DNA from: Aphelocoma coerulescens
Taxonomy: Eukaryota > Chordata > Aves > Passeriformes > Corvidae
Length of the DNA stretch: 64,000 bases
Direction of reading: 5' to 3'
Assembly (NCBI RefSeq): GCF_041296385.1
Contig: NC_091014.1
Span: 48,564,078 to 48,628,077 of the forward strand
Shown here: one piece after another, positions 12,361-24,358 of the stretch
Layout of the letters: the number at the start of each line of letters is the position of its first letter
Position numbering within the stretch: position 1 is the first letter of the stretch
Translations under genes and position numbers: made by a program
Notes under the pieces: model-generated
The model's database searches: none
The model's input: only the letters and a program-made list of their open reading frames with translations
Told to the model about the DNA's origin: nothing

Positions 12361-12544
12361 CCACAAAGCCAGGAGCTCCAGGGATACTCCCCATGCGAAA
12401 GGCAGGCCAAGCTTATCGCAGCACAGCCAAAACCTTGCTCCCTCTTCTTCTTTCTGCTTGAAGCTTGCCACAGCCCAATGCCCGATTTCTGGCTCAAACT
12501 AGGGTTATGGTCGTGGTTACACCGAGTGTTAGGGTTTGAGAAAT
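12361..12544 (+). repeat. Double-switch hybrid unit
   Basis: A-type start (AAGCTTATCGCAGCACAG), B-type patch (CTTCTTTCTGCTTG, then AAGCTTGCC), A-type middle (CACAGCCCAATGCCCGATT), then a B-type tail (GGGTTATGGTCGTGG, ACACCGAGTG). At least three family switches occur in 184 bp, so short-tract gene conversion explains it better than one crossover. Confidence 0.85.
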
Positions 12545-13278
12545 CCACAAAGCCAGGAGCTCCAGGGACACTCACCATGCGAAAGGCAGGCCAAGCTTAT
12601 CGCAGCACAGCCAAAACCTTGCTCCCACTTCTTCATTCTTATTGGAATTCACCACAGCCCAATGCCCGATTTCTGGCTCAAACTAGGGTTAGGGTTACGC
12701 CTAGGGTTAGGCTTGAGAAAACCACAAAGCCAGGAGCTCCAGGGATACTCACCATGCGAAAGGCAGGCCAAGTTGAGCACGATACAGTTAAAACCTTGCT
12801 CCCTCTTCTTCTTTCTGCTTGGAACTCGCCGCCGCCCAATGCCCCATTTCTGGCTCAAACTAGGGTTATGGTCGTGGTTAGACCTAGTGTTAGGGTTTGA
12901 GAAATCCACAAAGCCAGGAGCTCCAGGGATACTCACCATGTGAAAGGCAGGCCAAGTTGAGCACGATACAGTTAAAACCTTGCTCCCTCTTCTTCTTTCT
13001 GCTTGGAACTCGCCGCCGCCCAATGCCCCATTTCTGGCTCAAACTAGGGTTATGGTCGTGGTTACACCTAGTGTTAGGGTTTGAGAAATCCACAAAGCCA
13101 GGAGCTCCAGGGACACTCACCATGCGAAAGGCAGGCCAAGCTTATCGCAGCACAGCCAAAACCTTGCTCCCTCTTCTTCATTCTTATTGGAATTCACCAC
13201 AGCCCAATGCCCGATTTCTGGCTCAAACTAGGGTTAGGGTTAGGGTTAGGGTTACGCCTAGGGTTAGGCTTGAGAAAA

Positions 13279-13455
13279 CCACAAAGCCAGGAGCTCCAGA
13301 GATACTCCCCATGCGAAAGGAAGGCCAAACTTATCGCAGCACAGCCAAAACCTTGCTCCCACTTCTTCATACTTCTTGGAATTTGATACAGCCCAATGCC
13401 CGATTTCTGGCTCAATCTAGTGTTAGGATTACGCCTTGGGTGAGGCTTGAGAAAA
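13279..13455 (+). repeat. Diverged A2 unit with broken telomeric tail
   Basis: This unit has many changes relative to its neighbours: CAGAGATACTCC, GGAAGGCCAAACTTATC, CATACTTCTTGG. Its tail has CTAGTGTTAGGATTACGCC and TTGGGTGAGG, which leaves no intact GGGTTAGGG. The CAGAGA step and the GGAATTTGATACAG body are shared with units such as 14561 and 25831; the other changes look private. It appears to be an older copy that escaped recent homogenisation. Confidence 0.85.
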
Positions 13456-14011
13456 CCACAAAGCCAGGAGCTCCAGGGACACTCACCATGCGAAAGGCAG
13501 GCCAAGTTGAGCACGATACAGTTAAAAGCTTGCTCCCTCTTCTTCTTTCTGCTTGGAACTCACCGCCGCCCAATGCCCCATTTCTGGCTCAAACTAGGTT
13601 ATGGTTATGGTTACACCTAGTGTTAGGGTTTGAGAAATCCATAAAACCAGGAGCTCCAGGGATACTCAGCATGCGAAAGGCAGGCCAAGCTTATCGCAGC
13701 ACAGCCAAAACCTTGCTCCCTCTTCTTCATTCTTCTTGGAAGTCGCCACAACCCAATGCCTGATTTCTGGCTCAAACTAGGGTTAGGGTTAGGGTTAGGG
13801 TTACGCCTAGGTTAAGGTTTGAGAAAACCACAAAGCCAGGAGCTCCAGGGACACTCACCATGTGAAAGGCAGGCCAAGTTGAGCACGATACAGTTAAAAC
13901 CTTGCTCCCTCTTCTTCTTTCTGCTTGGAACTCGCCGCCGCCCAATGCCCCATTTCTGGCTCCAACTAGGGTTATGGTCGTGGTAACACCTAGTGTTAGG
14001 GTTTGAGAAAT

Positions 14012-15659
14012 CCACAAAGCCAGGAGCTCCGGGGATACTCAGCATGTGAAAGGCAGGCCAAGCTTATCGCAGCACAAGCAAAACCTTGCTCCCTCTTCTT
14101 CATTCTTCTTGGAACTTGCCACAGCCCAATGCCCGATTTTTGGCTCAATCTAGGGTTAGGGTTACGCCTAGGGTTAGGCTTGAGAAAACCACAAAGCCAG
14201 GAGCTCCAGGGACACTCACCATGCGAAAGGCAGGCCAAGTTGAGCACGATACAGTTAAAACCTTGCTCCCTCTTCTTCTTTCTGCTTGGAACTCGCCGTC
14301 GCCCAATGCCCCATTTCTGGCTCAAACTAGGTTATGGTTATGGTTACACCGAGTGTAAGGGTTTGAGAAATCCACAAAGCCAGGAGCTCCAGGGATACTC
14401 AGCATGCGAAAGGCAGGCCAAGCTTATCGCAGCACAGCCAAAACCTTGCTCCCACTTCTTCATTCTTCTTGGAAGTCGCCACAACCCAATGCCTGATTTC
14501 TGACTCAATCTAGGGTTAGGGTTAGGGTTAGGGTTACGCCTAGGGTTAGGCTTGAGAAAACCACAAAGCCAGGAGCTCCAGAGATACTCCCCATGCGAAA
14601 GGCAGGCCAAGCTTATCGCAGCACAGCCAAAACCTTGCTCCCACTTCTTCATTCTTCTTGGAATTTGATACAGCCCAATGCCCGATTTCTGGCTCAATCT
14701 AGGGTTAGGGTTACGCCTAGGGTTAGGCTTGAGAAAACCACAAAGCCAGGAGCTCCAGGGACACTCACCATGCGAAAGGCAGGCCAAGTTGAGCACGATA
14801 CAGTTAAAACCTTGCTCCCTCTTCTTCTTTCTGCTTGGAACGCGCCGTCGCCCAATGCCCCATTTCTGGCTCAAACTAGGTTATGGTTATGGTTACACCT
14901 AGTGTTAGGGTTTGAGAAATCCATAAAACCAGGAGCTCCAGGGATACTCAGCATGCGAAAGGCAGGCCAAGCTTATCGCAGCACAGCCAAAACCTTGCTC
15001 CCACTTCTTCATTCTTCTTGGAAGTCGCCACAACCCAATGCCTGATTTCTGGCTCAATCTAGGGTTAGGGTTAGGGTTGGGGTTATGCCTAGGGTTAGGC
15101 TTGAGAAAACCACAAAGCCAGGAGCTCCAGGGACACTCACCATGTGAAAGGCAGGCCAAGTTGAGCACGATACAGTTAAAACCTTGCTCCCTCTTCCTCT
15201 TTCTGCTTGGAACTCACCGCCACCCAATGTCCCATTTCTGGCCCAAACTTCGGTTATGTTTATGGTTACACCTAGTGTTAGGATTTGAGAAATCCACAAA
15301 GCCAGGAGCTCCAGGGATACTCAGCATGCGAAAGGCAGGCCAAGCTTATCGCAGCACAGCCAAAACCTTGCTCCCTCTTCTTCATTCTTCTTGGAAGTCG
15401 CCACAACCCAATGCCTGATTTCTGGCTCAAACTAGGGTTAGGGTTAGGGTTAGGGTTACGCCTAGGGTTAGGCTTGAGAAAACCACAAAGCCAGGAGCTC
15501 CAGGGATACTCACCATGCGAAAGGCGGGCCAAGCTTATCGCAGCACAGCCAAAACCTTGCTCCCACTTCTTCATTCTTATTGGAATTCACCACAGCCCAA
15601 TGCCCGATTTCTGGCTCAAACTAGGGTTAGGGTTACGCCTAGGGTAAGCATTGAGAAAA
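14012..15659 (+). repeat. 1.65 kb segment matching 2107-3754
   Basis: Order A2-B-A4-A2-B-A4-B-A4-A2 with the same unit lengths as 2107-3754 at a constant +11,905 offset. It is more diverged than the 16,265 bp pair: 14012 starts GGGGATACTCAGCATGTG, 14372 has TTCTGACTC, and 14921 has a GGTTGGGGTT error in its telomeric tract. 14561 has the CAGAGATACTCC change that is also in 25831, so it is closer to that copy at this point. Confidence 0.86.
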
Positions 15660-16366
15660 CCACAAAGCCAGGAGCTCCAGGGATACTCCCCATGCGAAAG
15701 GCAGGCCAAGCTTATCGCAGCACAGCCAAAACCTTGCTCCCACTTCTTCATTCTTATTGGAATTCACCACAGCCCAATGCCCGATTTCTGGCTCAAACTA
15801 GGGTTAGGGTTACGCCTAGGGTTAGGCTTGAGAAAACCACAAAGCCAGGAGCTCCAGGGATACTCCCCATGCGAAAGGCAGGCCAAGCTTATCGCAGCAC
15901 AGCCAAAACCTTGCTCCCTCTTCTTCATTCTTATTGGAATTCACCACAGCCCAATGCCCGATTTCTGGCTCAAACTAGGGTTAGGGTTACGCCTAGGGTA
16001 AGGTTTGAGAAAACCACAAAGCCAGGAGCTCCAGGGATACTCCCCATGCGAAAGGCAGGCCAAGCTTATCGCAGCACAGCCAAAACCTTGCTCCCACTTC
16101 TTCATTCTTATTGGAATTCACCACAGCCCAATGCCTGATTTCTGGCTCAAACTAGGCTTAGGGTTACGCCTAGGGTAAGGCTTGAGAAAACCACAAAGCC
16201 AGGAGATCCAGGGACACTCCCATGCGAAAGGCAGGCCAAGCTTATCGCAGCACAGCCAAAACCTTGCTCCCTCTTCTTCATTCTTCTTGGAACTTGCCAC
16301 AGCCCAATGCCCGATTTCTGGCTCAATCTAGGGTTAGGGTTACGCCTAGGGTAAGGTTTGAGAAAA
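15294..16366 (+). repeat. Longest run of A units (A4 then five A2)
   Basis: Units at 15294, 15483, 15660, 15837, 16014 and 16191 are all A type with no B between them. The A2 units from 15660 to 16190 are near-identical, consistent with repeated 177 bp single-unit duplication. The last unit (16191) is 176 bp because CACTCCCC has lost one C; it also carries GGAGATCC. The same deletion plus GGAGATCC recurs in the unit at 23822. Confidence 0.9.
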
Positions 16367-17271
16367 CCACAAAGCCAGGAGCTCCAGGGACACTCACCAT
16401 GCGAAAGGCAGGCCAAGTTGAGCACGATACAGTTAAAACCTTGCTCCCTCTTCTTCTTTCTGCTTGGAACTCACCGCCGCCCAATGCCCCATTTCTGGCT
16501 CAAACTCGGTTATGGTTATGGTTACACCTAGTGTTAGGATTTGAGAAATCCACAAAGCCAGGAGCTCCAGGGATACTCCCCATGCGAAAGGCAGGCCAAG
16601 CTGATCGCAGCACAGCCAAAACCTTGCTCCCACTTCTTCATTCTTATTGGAATTCACCACAGCCCAATGCCCGATTTCTGGCTCAAACTAGGGTTAGGGT
16701 TACGCCTAGGGTTAGGCTTGAGAAAACCACAAAGCCAGGAGCTCCAGGGACACCCACCATGTGAAAGGCAGGCCAAGTTGAGCACGATACAGTTAAAACC
16801 TTGCTCCCTCTTCTTCTTTCTGCTTGGAACTCGCTGCCGCCCAATGCCCCATTTCTGGCTCAAAATAGGCTTATGGTCGTGGTTACACCTAGTGTTAGGC
16901 TTTGAGAAATCCACAAAGCCAGGAGCTCCAGGGATACTCCCCATGCGAAAGGCAGGCCAAGCTTATCGCAGCACAGCCAAAACCTTGCTCCCACTTCTTC
17001 ATTCTTATTGGAATTCACCACAGCCCAATGCCCGATTTCTGGCTCAATCTAGGGTTAGGGTTACGCCTAGGGTTAGGCTTGAGAAAACCACAAAGCCAGG
17101 AGCTCCAGGGACACTCACCATGCGAAAGGCAGGCCAAGTTGAGCACGATACAGTTAAAACCTTGCTCCCTCTTCTTCTTTCTGCTTGGAACTTGCCGCCG
17201 CCCAATGCCCCATTTCTGGCCCTAACTTCGGTTATGTTTATGGTTACACCTAGTGTTAGGATTTGAGAAAT

Positions 17272-19280
17272 CCACAAAGCCAGGAGCTCCAGGGATACTC
17301 CCCATGCGAAAGGCAGGCCAAGCTTATCGCAGCACAGCCAAAACCTTGCTCCCACTTCTTCATTCTTCTTGGAAGTCGCCACAACCCAATGCCTGATTTC
17401 TGGCTCAAACTAGGGTTAGGGTTAGGGTTAGGGTTATGCCTAGGGTAAGGTTTGAGAAAACCACAAAGCCAGGAGCTCCAGGGACACTCACCATGTGAAA
17501 GGCAGGCCAAGTTGAGCACGATACAGTTAAAAGCTTGCTCCCTCTTCTTCTTTCTGCTTGGAACTCGCCGCCGCCCAATGCCCCATTTCTGGCTCCAACT
17601 AGGATTATGGTCGTGGTTACACCTAGTGTTAGGGTTTGAGAAATCCACAAAGCCAGGAGCTCCAGGGATACTCAGCATGCGAAAGGCAGGCCAAGCTTAT
17701 CGCAGCACAGCCAAAACCTTGCTCCCACTTCTTCATTCTTCTTGGAAGTCGCCACAACCCAATGCCCCATTTCTGGCTCAATCTAGGGTTAGGGTTAGGG
17801 TTAGGGTTACGCCTAGGGTTAGGCTTGAGAAACCCACAAACCCAGGAGCTCCAGGGATACTCCCCATGCGAAAGGCAGGCCAAGCTGATCGCAGCACAGC
17901 CAAAACCTTGCTCCCACTTCTTCATTCTTATTGGAATTCACCACAGCCCAATGCCCGATTTCTGGCTCAAACTAGGGTTAGGGTTACGCCTAGGGTTAGG
18001 CTTGAGAAAACCACAAAGCCAGGAGCTCCAGGGATACTCCCCATGCGAAAGGCAGGCCAAGCTGATCGCAGCACAGCCAAAACCTTGCTCCCACTTCTTC
18101 ATTCTTATTGGAATTCACCACAGCCCAATGCCCGATTTCTGGCTCAAACTAGGGTTAGGGTTACGCCTAGGGTTAGGCTTGAGAAAACCACAAAGCCAGG
18201 AGCTCCAGGGACACCCACCATGCGAAAGGCAGGCCAGGTTGAGCACGATACAGTTAAAACCTTGCTCCCTCTTCTTCTTTCTGCTTGGAACTCGCTGCCG
18301 CCCAATGCCCCATTTCTGGCTCAAAATAGGGTTATGGTCGTGGTTACACCTAGTGTTAGGGTTTGAGAAATCCACAAAGCCAGGAGCTCCAGGGATACTC
18401 CCCATGCGAAAGGCAGGCCAAGCTTATCGCAGCACAAGCAAAACCTTGCTCCCTCTTCTTCATTCTTCTTGGAACTTGCCACAGCCCAATGCCCGATTTC
18501 TGGCTCAAACTAGGGTTAGGGTTACGCCTAGGGTTAGGCTTGAGAAAACCACAAAGCCAGGAGCTCCAGGGACACTCACCATGCGAAAGGCAGGCCAAGT
18601 TGAGCACGATACAGTTAAAACCTTGCTCCCTCTTCTTCTTTCTGCTTGGAACTCGCCGTCGCCCAATGCCCCATTTCTGGCTCAAACTAGGTTATGGTTA
18701 TGGTTACACCGAGTGTTAGGGTTTGAGAAATCCACAAAGCCAGGAGCTCCAGGGATACTCAGCATGCGAAAGGCAGGCCAAGCTTATCGCAGCACAGCCA
18801 AAACCTTGCTCCCACTTCTTCATTCTTCTTGGAAGTCGCCACAACCCAATGCCTGATTTCTGGCTCAATCTAGGGTTAGGGTTAGGGTTAGGGTTACGCC
18901 TAGGGTTAGGCTTGAGAAAACCACAAAGCCAGGAGCTCCAGGGATACTCCCCATGCGAAAGGCAGGCCAAGCTTATCGCAGCACAGCCAAAACCTTGCTC
19001 CCACTTCTTCATTCTTCTTGGAATTTGATACAGCCCAATGCCCGATTTCTGGCTCAAACTAGGGTTAGGGTTACGCCTAGGGTTAGGCTTGAGAAATCCA
19101 CAAAGCCAGGAGCTCCAGGGACACTCACCATGCGAAAGGCAGGCCAAGTTGAGCACGATACAGTTAAAACCTTGCTCCCTCTTCTTCTTTCTGCTTGGAA
19201 CGCGCCGTCGCCCAATGCCCCATTTCTGGCTCAAACTAGGTTATGGTTATGGTTACACCTAGTGTTAGGGTTTGAGAAAT
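17272..19280 (+). repeat. Module N, copy 2, with extra A2 unit
   Basis: Lies inside the second 6.8 kb block and has the same order as 1007-3015, including the doubled CTGATCGC A2 units at 17834 and 18011. Confidence 0.88.
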
Positions 19281-19469
19281 CCATAAAACCAGGAGCTCCA
19301 GGGATACTCAGCATGCGAAAGGCAGGCCAAGCTTATCGCAGCACAGCCAAAACCTTGCTCCCACTTCTTCATTCTTCTTGGAAGTCGCCACAACCCAATG
19401 CCTGATTTCTGGCTCAATCTAGGGTTAGGGTTAGGGTTAGGGTTATGCCTAGGGTTAGGCTTGAGAAAA

Positions 19470-21099
19470 CCACAAAGCCAGGAGCTCCAGGGACACTCAC
19501 CATGTGAAAGGCAGGCCAAGTTGAGCACGATACAGTTAAAACCTTGCTCCCTCTTCCTCTTTCTGCTTGGAACTCACCGCCACCCAATGTCCCATTTCTG
19601 GCCCAAACTTCGGTTATGTTTATGGTTACACCTAGTGTTAGGATTTGAGAAATCCACAAAGCCAGGAGCTCCAGGGATACTCAGCATGCGAAAGGCAGGC
19701 CAAGCTTATCGCAGCACAGCCAAAACCTTGCTCCCTCTTCTTCATTCTTCTTGGAAGTCGCCACAACCCAATGCCTGATTTCTGGCTCAATCTAGGGTTA
19801 GGGTTAGGGTTAGGGTTACGCCTAGGGTTAGGCTTGAGAAAACCACAAAGCCAGGAGCTCCAGGGATACTCCCCATGCGAAAGGCAGGCCAAGCTTATCG
19901 CAGCACAGCCAAAACCTTGCTCCCACTTCTTCATTCTTATTGGAATTCACCACAGCCCAATGCCCGATTTCTGGCTCAAACTAGGGTTAGGGTTACGCCT
20001 AGGGTAAGGTTTGAGAAAACCACAAAGCCAGGAGCTCCAGGGATACTCCCCATGCGAAAGGCAGGCCAAGCTTATCGCAGCACAGCCAAAACCTTGCTCC
20101 CACTTCTTCATTCTTATTGGAATTCACCACAGCCCAATGCCTGATTTCTGGCTCAAACTAGGCTTAGGGTTACGCCTAGGGTTAGGCTTGAGAAAACCAC
20201 AAAGCCAGGAGCTCCAGGGACACTCCCCATGCGAAAGGCAGGCCAAGCTTATCGCAGCACAGCCAAAACCTTGCTCCCTCTTCTTCATTCTTATTGGAAC
20301 TTGCCACAGCCCAATGCCCGATTTCTGGCTCAATCTAGGGTTAGGGTTACGCCTAGGTTAAGGTTTGAGAAAACCACAAAGCCAGGAGCTCCAGGGACAC
20401 TCACCATGCGAAAGGCAGGCCAAGTTGAGCACGATACAGTTAAAACCTTGCTCCCTCTTCTTCTTTCTGCTTGGAACTCACCGTCGCCCAATGCCCCATT
20501 TCTGGCTCAAACTAGGTTATGGTTATGGTTACACCTAGTGTTAGGATTTGAGAAATCCACAAAGCCAGGAGCTCCAGGGATACTCCCCATGCGAAAGGCA
20601 GGCCAAGCTTATCGCAGCACAGCCAAAACCTTGCTCCCTCTTCTTCATTCTTCTTGGAAGTCGCCACAACCCAATGCCTGATTTCTGGCTCAATCTAGGG
20701 TTAGGGTTAGGGTTAGGGTTACGCCTAGGGTTAGGCTTGAGAAACCCACAAAGCCAGGAGCTCCAGGGATACTCCCCATGCGAAAGGCAGGCCAAGCTTA
20801 TCGCAGCACAGCCAAAACCTTGCTCCCACTTCTTCATTCTTATTGGAATTCACCACAGCCCAATGCCCGATTTCTGGCTCAAACTAGGGTTAGGGTTACG
20901 CCTAGGGTAAGGTTTGAGAAAACCACAAAGCCAGGAGCTCCAGGGATACTCCCCATGCGAAAGGCAGGCCAAGCTTATCGCAGCACAGCCAAAACCTTGC
21001 TCCCACTTCTTCATTCTTCTTGGAATTTGATACAGCCCAATGCCCGATTTCTGGCTCAAACTAGGGTTAGGGTTACGCCTAGGGTTAGGCTTGAGAAAA
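19470..21099 (+). repeat. Module M, copy 2
   Basis: Order B-A4-A2-A2-A2-B-A4-A2-A2, 1630 bp, inside the second 6.8 kb block and matching 3205-4834 unit for unit. Confidence 0.9.
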
Positions 21100-23052
21100 C
21101 CACAAAGCCAGGAGCTCCAGGGACACTCACCATGCGAAAGGCAGGCCAAGTTGAGCACGATACAGTTAAAACCTTGCTCCCTCTTCTTCTTTCTGCTTGG
21201 AACTTGCCGCCGCCCAATGCCCCATTTCTGGCCCTAACTTCGGTTATGTTTATGGTTACACCTAGTGTTAGGATTTGAGAAATCCACAAAGCCAGGAGCT
21301 CCAGGGATACTCAGCATGCGAAAGGCAGGCCAAGCTTATCGCAGCACAGCCAAAACCTTGCTCCCACTTCTTCATTCTTCTTGGAAGTCGCCACAACCCA
21401 ATGCCTGATTTCTGGCTCAAACTAGGGTTAGGGTTAGGGTTAGGGTTATGCCTAGGGTAAGGTTTGAGAAAACCACAAAGCCAGGAGCTCCAGGGACACT
21501 CCCCATGCGAAAGGCAGGCCAAGCTTATCGCAGCACAGCCAAAACCTTGCTCCCTCTTCTTCATTCTTATTGGAACTTGCCACAGCCCAATGCCCGATTT
21601 CTGGCTCAAACTAGGGTTAGGGTTACGCCTAGGGTAAGGTTTGAGAAAACCACAAAGCCAGGAGCTCCAGGGACACTCACCATGCGAAAGGCAGGCCAAG
21701 TTGAGCACGATACAGTTAAAACCTTGCTCCCTCTTCTTCTTTCTGCTTGGAACTCACCGTCGCCCAATGCCCCATTTCTGGCTCAAACTAGGTTATGCTT
21801 ATGGTTGCACCTAGTGTTAGGACTTGAGAAATCCACAAAGCCAGGAGCTCCAGGGATACTCCCCATGCGAAAGGCAGGCCAAGCTTATCGCAGCACAGCC
21901 AAAACCTTGCTCCCACTTCTTCATTCTTCTTGGAATTTGATACAGCCCAATGCCCGATTTCTGGCTCAATCTAGGGTTAGGGTTACGCCTAGGGTTAGGC
22001 TTGAGAAAACCACAAAGCCAGGAGCTCCAGGGACACTCACCATGCGAAAGGCAGGCCAAGTTGAGCACGATACAGTTAAAACCTTGCTCCCTCTTCTTCT
22101 TTCTGCTTGGAACGCGCCGTCGCCCAATGCCCCATTTCTGGCTCAAACTAGGTTATGGTTATGGTTACACCTAGTGTTAGGGTTTGAGAAATCCATAAAA
22201 CCAGGAGCTCCAGGGATACTCAGCATGCGAAAGGCAGGCCAAGCTTATCGCAGCACAGCCAAAACCTTGCTCCCACTTCTTCATTCTTCTTGGAAGTCGC
22301 CACAACCCAATGCCTGATTTCTGGCTCAATCTAGGGTTAGGGTTAGGGTTAGGGTTATGCCTAGGGTTAGGCTTGAGAAAACCACAAAGCCAGGAGCTCC
22401 AGGGATACTCCCCATGCGAAAGGCAGGCCAAGCTTATCGCAGCACAGCCAAAACCTTGCTCTCACTTCTTCATTCTTCTTGGGATTCACCACAGCCCAAT
22501 GCCCGATTTCTGGCTCAAACTAGGGTTAGGGTTATGCCTAGGGTTAGGCTTGAAAAAACCACAAAGCCAGGAGCTCCAGGGACACTCACCATGTGAAAGG
22601 CAGGCCAAGTTGAGCACGATACAGTTAAAACCTTGCTCCCTCTTCCTCTTTCTGCTTGGAACTCACCGCCACCCAATGTCCCATTTCTGGCCCAAACTTC
22701 GGTTATGTTTATGGTTACACCTAGTGTTAGGATTTGAGAAATCCACAAAGCCAGGAGCTCCAGGGATACTCAGCATGCGAAAGGCAGGCCAAGCTTATCG
22801 CAGCACAGCCAAAACCTTGCTCCCTCTTCTTCATTCTTCTTGGAAGTCGCCACAACCCAATGCCTGATTTCTGGCTCAATCTAGGGTTAGGGTTAGGGTT
22901 AGGGTTACGCCTAGGGTTAGGCTTGAGGAAACCACAAAGCCAGGAGCTCCAGGGATACTCCCCATGCGAAAGGCAGGCCAAGCTTATCGCTGCACAGCCA
23001 AAACCTTGCTCCCACTTCTTCATTCTTATTGGAATTCACCACAGCCCAATGC

Positions 23053-24174
23053 CCGATTTCTGGCTCAAACTAGGGTTAGGGTTACGCCTAGGGTAAGGTT
23101 TGAGAAAACCACAAAGCCAGGAGCTCCAGGGATACTCCCCATGCGAAAGGCAGGCCAAGCTTATCGCAGCACAGCCAAAACCTTGCTCCCACTTCTTCAT
23201 TCTTATTGGAATTCACCACAGCCCAATGCCCGATTTCTGGCTCAAACTAGGGTTAGGGTTACGCCTAGGGTTAGGCTTGAGAAAACCACAAAGCCAGGAG
23301 CTCCAGGGACACTCACCATGCGAAAGGCAGGCCAAGTTGAGCACGATACAGTTAAAACCTTGCTCCCTCTTCTTCTTTCTGCTTGGAACTCACCGCCGCC
23401 CAATGCCCATTTCTGGCTCAAACTAGGTTATGGTTATGGTTACACCTAGTGTTAGGATTTGAGAAATCCACAAAGCCAGGAGCTCCAGGGATACTCAGCA
23501 TGCGAAAGGCAGGCCAAGCTTATCGCAGCACAGCCAAAACCTTGCTCCCACTTCTTCATTCTTATTGGAATTCACCACAGCCCAATGCCCGATTTCTGGC
23601 TCAAACTAGGGTTAGGGTTACGCCTAGGGTAAGGTTTGAGAAAACCACAAAGCCAGGAGCTCCAGGGATACTCCCCATGCGAAAGGCAGGCCAAGCTTAT
23701 CGCAGCACAGCCAAAACCTTGCTCCCACTTCTTCATTCTTATTGGAATTCACCACAGCCCAATGCCTGATTTCTGGCTCAAACTAGGCTTAGGGTTACGC
23801 CTAGGGTTAGGCTTGAGAAAACCACAAAGCCAGGAGATCCAGGGACACTCCCATGCGAAAGGCAGGCCAAGCTTATCGCAGCACAGCCAAAACCTTGCTC
23901 CCTCTTCTTCATTCTTCTTGGAACTTGCCACAGCCCAATGCCCGATTTCTGGCTCAATCTAGGGTTAGGGTTACGCCTAGGGTTAGGCTTGAGAAAACCA
24001 CAAAGCCAGGAGCTCCAGGGATACTCCCCATGCGAAAGGCAGGCCAAGCTTATCGCAGCACAGCCAAAACCTTGCTCCCACTTCTTCATTCTTATTGGAA
24101 TTCACCACAGCCCAATGCCCGATTTCTGGCTCAAACTAGGGTTAGGGTTACGCCTAGGGTTAGGCTTGAGAAAA
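23053..24174 (+). repeat. A2-rich linker with two small deletions
   Basis: Unit starts: 22932 A2, 23109 A2, 23286 B, 23468 A2, 23645 A2, 23822 A2, 23998 A2. The B unit is 182 bp because GCCCCATTTC has become GCCCATTTC at about 23406. The A2 unit at 23822 is 176 bp with CACTCCCATG and GGAGATCC, as in 16191. No other sequence is present. Confidence 0.9.
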
Positions 24175-24358
24175 CCACAAAGCCAGGAGCTCCAGGGACA
24201 CTCACCATGCGAAAGGCAGGCCAAGTTGAGCACGATACAGTTAAAACCTTGCTCCCTCTTCTTCTTTCTGCTTGGAACTTGCCGCCGCCCAATGCCCCAT
24301 TTCTGGCCCTAACTTCGGTTATGTTTATGGTTACACCTAGTGTTAGGATTTGAGAAAT

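Larger units (their letters stand above)
11617..14011 (+). repeat. Irregular segment rich in hybrid and atypical units
   Basis: Units: B-A4-B(11989)-A4-hybrid(12361)-A2-B-B-A4-A2(13279, diverged)-B-A4-B. The unit at 11989 begins with the A-type GATACTCCCC step and has GGACGGCCAAG before a B body. 12722 and 12906 are the only adjacent pair of B units I found. The last three units resemble 9240-9612 at +4399, including the GTGGTAACACC change. Confidence 0.9.
16266..23052 (+). repeat. 6.8 kb block, copy 2
   Basis: This is a base-by-base echo of 1-6788 at +16,265, with identical unit order and private variants (GAGGAAACC at 22924, ATCGCTGCAC at 22986). I noted only a few differences: CC at 5048-5049 is AG at 21313-21314, and A at 5542 is G at 21807. 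Homology ends near 6788/23053: copy 1 continues as a CCTGATT four-hexamer unit and copy 2 as a CCCGATT two-hexamer unit. This is either a recent large duplication or an assembly duplication. Confidence 0.93.
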
